Made by a program: the position numbers and the translations under genes. Below, in pieces: positions 6,356-7,959 of a DNA stretch of 7,959 nt. The stretch is from Pseudomonadota bacterium (lineage in GTDB: Bacteria; Pseudomonadota; Gammaproteobacteria; Burkholderiales; Burkholderiaceae_D), in the NCBI GenBank assembly GCA_023435945.1, contig JAEZLB010000349.1, positions 1-7,959 of the forward strand, given 5' to 3'. How positions within the stretch are numbered: the first letter of the stretch is position 1; every line of letters starts with the position of its first letter. The notes beneath the pieces were generated by a model. That model ran no database searches and had not been told where the DNA came from. It saw only the letters and a program-made list of their open reading frames with translations.

Positions 6356-6418
6356 ACGGGCAGCAAAAAGCTTTAAGACCCGTGACCTGCAATCAGATTT
6401 TAGAAATCGTTGAAAGGA
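6356..6418 (+). promoter_or_regulatory. Structured 5' leader of the second small gene
   Basis: The plan repeats that of the first leader. ACGGG (6356-6360) pairs with CCCGT (6379-6383) around a small inner stem, AGC/GCT (6362-6364 with 6370-6372). Then GATTT/AAATC (6396-6400 with 6404-6408, 3-nt loop) forms, with possible added CAA/TTG (6390-6392 with 6410-6412). The 3' arm ends at 6412 and the Shine-Dalgarno AAAGGA is 6413-6418. The second hairpin is weaker than in the first leader. Confidence 0.45.
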
Positions 6419-6425
6419 AAAAATT

Positions 6426-6614
6426 ATGTACGCTACCGCTAAAGAAATGTTCTTCCCCTTCCCGGCCGCTGAATCCAAAGAAGTGGCGGTAAAGCCTGTT
6501 GCCAAGGCTGTCGAGAAGGATGAGCGCACCAAGCTGATCGACAGAATGATTGAAGCAGGTGGACTCGACTATGCTGCCCGTCGTCGCTACTTTGCGCTGA
6601 CCATGGCTGCTTAA
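6426..6614 (+). CDS. Small basic protein, 62 aa, second of a paralogous pair
   Basis: I do not recognise this protein by name. The N-terminus (MYATAKEMFFPFPAAESKE) has an aromatic FFPFP patch. A VKPVAKAVEK linker follows, then the conserved part DERTKLIDRMIEAGGLDYAARRRYFALTMAA (32-62), which aligns with residues 35-61 of the protein encoded at 6026. Both proteins also carry VKP shortly before this part. The ARRRYF segment is strongly basic, so binding to RNA, DNA or an acidic partner is possible but not shown. ATG 6426 has AAAGGA (6413-6418) 7 nt upstream, within GAAAGGAAA, a 9-mer also present before the first gene. The N-terminal halves of the two proteins differ, which suggests an old duplication with separate roles. 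A strong terminator ends the unit. Confidence 0.75.
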   Translation: MYATAKEMFFPFPAAESKEVAVKPVAKAVEKDERTKLIDRMIEAGGLDYAARRRYFALTMAA

Positions 6615-6648
6615 TCGGCCAAAGCAACACACGTAAGTCAAGGAACAG

Positions 6649-6674
6649 AAATCCCCGCTTCGGCGGGGATTTTT
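6649..6674 (+). terminator. Intrinsic terminator with UUCG tetraloop
   Basis: ATCCCCGC (6651-6658) pairs with GCGGGGAT (6663-6670) around a TTCG tetraloop closed by C-G. Two further A-T pairs are possible (6649-6650 with 6671-6672), and TTTTATTTT follows. It lies 34 bp after the second small gene and should end that transcript. Confidence 0.93.
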
Positions 6675-6712
6675 ATTTTCAGCACCTGCTCCTCACAGGA
6701 TGGAAGCGTCAC

Positions 6713-6741
6713 TTGCCAGGCCTTAAGCAGCTCTATATAAA
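6713..6741 (+). promoter_or_regulatory. Sigma-70-like promoter of the 78-aa gene
   Basis: TTGCCA (6713-6718) and TATAAA (6736-6741) are 17 nt apart, the optimal spacing. Transcription would start near 6748 and leave a leader of about 30 nt. The promoter follows directly after the terminator, so this gene starts a new unit. Confidence 0.65.
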
Positions 6742-6766
6742 GGCACTAATAAAATACGTCCGCATT

Positions 6767-6773
6767 GAGGAGG
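6767..6773 (+). promoter_or_regulatory. Strong Shine-Dalgarno deciding the start at 6779
   Basis: GAGGAGG lies 5 nt before ATG 6779. The longer in-frame reading from TTG 6713 would begin inside the promoter's -35 box, so 6779 is the start. Confidence 0.85.
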
Positions 6774-6778
6774 CAATC

Positions 6779-7015
6779 ATGTTCATGGTGTACTGGAGCG
6801 CAGGCATGGGGGAAGCCATGCAGGCACATGCGCAGGCATTTCCAGCAGATCAGATGGTAGCCGCCATGCAGTTCACGGAAACCCTGCGTTCACGGCAACG
6901 CGCAGGAGAAGCCATCAGCTTCATTAGCCTGTGTTCTGAAAATCCGGATTCGGTAGGGCAGGCCGGGGTGGCAGAGACCGGCGCCGACTATAACTGGAAA
7001 AAACGCCGCCTCTAA
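6779..7015 (+). CDS. Conserved small soluble protein, 78 aa, unknown function
   Basis: The sequence has the look of a small single-domain protein: MFMVYWSAG (a beta strand), FPADQMVAAMQFTETLRSRQRAGE (a helix, about 24-47), AISFISLCSENPDSVGQAGVAE (a strand and turn) and a basic DYNWKKRRL tail. I recall small Burkholderiales proteins with the same ENPDSVG..GV and DY.WKKRR signature and similar length, but no established function. There is no membrane segment, signal peptide or catalytic motif that I can name. Expression should be good: an optimally spaced promoter and a near-perfect ribosome site precede it. The next gene, the pseudouridine synthase, starts 55 bp downstream in the same direction with no hairpin terminator between, so the two may be co-transcribed. 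Confidence 0.85.
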   Translation: MFMVYWSAGMGEAMQAHAQAFPADQMVAAMQFTETLRSRQRAGEAISFISLCSENPDSVGQAGVAETGADYNWKKRRL

Positions 7016-7070
7016 AACGCTGTTTCGCTCAACGACAAAACCTTCTTATTCTCTTTTTTTACCCATCCTC

Positions 7071-7922
7071 GTGAATGCCCCTTTGCCCTTGCGTGACGGC
7101 GTCGCGCCCAGTTATCTATGGCTGCCAGCGGGAACATGGCCATGCCTGCTGGATTTTCTGGTAGCGCACTTTCCTCATGTCGATGCCGATACCTGGATGC
7201 GGCGCATGCAGGATGGTGAGGTCGTAGACGGGCAAGGCCGGCCCTTGCAGCCCGAGACGCCTTACCGGGAGGGCATGCGCATTTTTTATTACCGCGAGCT
7301 GGAGGCAGAGACACCGATCCCTTTCGAGGAAACGATTCTTTACCAGGATGCGCACCTGCTGGTGGTGGACAAACCGCATTTTCTGCCAGTCACGCCTAGC
7401 GGCCGCTTCCTGCATGAAACCCTGCTGGTACGCTTGAAACGCAGCACGGGCCTGACGCACCTTTCGCCCATCCATCGCCTGGACCGGGAAACCGCGGGCA
7501 TCGTGGTGTTCTCAATCCAGCCCGGCAGCAGAGGCCTGTACCAGGCGCTTTTCCGCGAGCGCACCGTCAGCAAAGTATACGAAGCGCTGGCCCCGCATCT
7601 GCCCGAAGTAAATTTCCCCTTTAGTTATCGTAGCCGGCTAGAACGCGGTGAAGCATTTTTTCGCAGCGAGGAAACTACTGGCGAGCCCAATACGGAAACC
7701 CATATCGATGTGCTGCAACGACACGGGGACTTGACCCGGTATGAGCTGCGCCCGGTGACTGGCAAAAAACACCAGTTGCGCGTGCATATGGCTGCGTTGG
7801 GAGCTCCCATTCTCAATGACACCTTCTATCCGCAAGCGCTGCCCTGCAAGGGCGATGATTTTTCGCAGCCGCTGCAACTGCTGGCCCGCTCCTTGTCCTT
7901 TACCGATCCGGTCAGCGGCTAA
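7071..7922 (+). CDS. RluA-family RNA pseudouridine synthase, 283 aa, probably shortened at the C-terminus
   Basis: The enzyme is predicted to isomerise uridine to pseudouridine in rRNA or tRNA; the target cannot be assigned from sequence. Residues about 24-75 form an S4-like RNA-binding region (LLDFLVAHFPHVDADTWMRRMQDGEVV). The catalytic domain follows: DKPHFLPVTPSG (100-111), HRLDRETAG (135-143) with the catalytic Asp138, and GKKHQLRVHMAALGAPILND (231-250). GTG 7071 is the only plausible start: the next in-frame ATG is residue 43, inside the S4-like region. No Shine-Dalgarno is visible, so translation may depend on coupling or be low. The protein ends at FTDPVSG, where relatives usually continue with Glu and a short RxFxSxRxL tail. 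After TAA (7920-7922) the same frame reads LRQFSSTRQLLQ to the window edge, so a GAA-to-TAA change is likely. The catalytic core is complete and activity may be retained. Confidence 0.88.
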   Translation: MNAPLPLRDGVAPSYLWLPAGTWPCLLDFLVAHFPHVDADTWMRRMQDGEVVDGQGRPLQPETPYREGMRIFYYRELEAETPIPFEETILYQDAHLLVVDKPHFLPVTPSGRFLHETLLVRLKRSTGLTHLSPIHRLDRETAGIVVFSIQPGSRGLYQALFRERTVSKVYEALAPHLPEVNFPFSYRSRLERGEAFFRSEETTGEPNTETHIDVLQRHGDLTRYELRPVTGKKHQLRVHMAALGAPILNDTFYPQALPCKGDDFSQPLQLLARSLSFTDPVSG

Positions 7923-7959
7923 CTCCGGCAATTCTCCAGTACGAGACAACTCCTGCAGC

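Overview
The window looks like chromosomal DNA from a betaproteobacterium of the Burkholderiales, most likely close to the Oxalobacteraceae. The basis is moderate GC with AT-rich intergenic stretches, a RluA-type pseudouridine synthase and a 78-aa 'ENPDSVG...DYNWKKRR' protein of the kind I recall from that order, and a small HTH protein of a type I also associate with it. No transposase, phage gene, CRISPR array, tRNA or rRNA is visible.

Layout. 1-321 has no convincing gene. 322-579 (+) encodes an 85-aa HTH protein. A nested hairpin with U-tracts (677-755) separates it from 824-1162 (+), a 112-aa coiled-coil protein with a C-terminal membrane segment. 1253-2845 (+) is a membrane-bound CHASE-GGDEF diguanylate cyclase with intact catalytic and inhibitory sites. 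Only 18 bp separate its stop from that of a convergent gene (2864-5230, -) for a soluble PAS-PAS-PAS-GGDEF-EAL protein. That protein's EAL residues are intact, but its GGDEF signature reads HGDEF, so it is best read as a c-di-GMP phosphodiesterase. The two genes form a local make/break module for c-di-GMP. 5282-5863 is a long non-coding stretch with several inverted repeats.

The most unusual part is 5864-6614. Two small genes (61 and 62 aa, 6026-6211 and 6426-6614) encode proteins with a shared C-terminal motif (ER..LID...G....A..RYF.L). Each is preceded by a matching promoter region (22 of 28 positions identical, same -35 to -10 spacing) and by a leader with the same plan: an ACGG-type stem-loop, then a hairpin ending exactly where the Shine-Dalgarno sequence starts. 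The whole promoter-leader-gene cassette appears to have been duplicated. A strong UUCG-loop terminator (6649-6674) closes it.

Downstream, a well-formed sigma-70-like promoter (6713-6741) and a strong ribosome binding site lead into the 78-aa protein (6779-7015). The RluA-family pseudouridine synthase (7071-7922) follows. It ends at a TAA where the family usually continues, and the same frame still reads as plausible C-terminal coding sequence to the window edge, which suggests a recent nonsense change.
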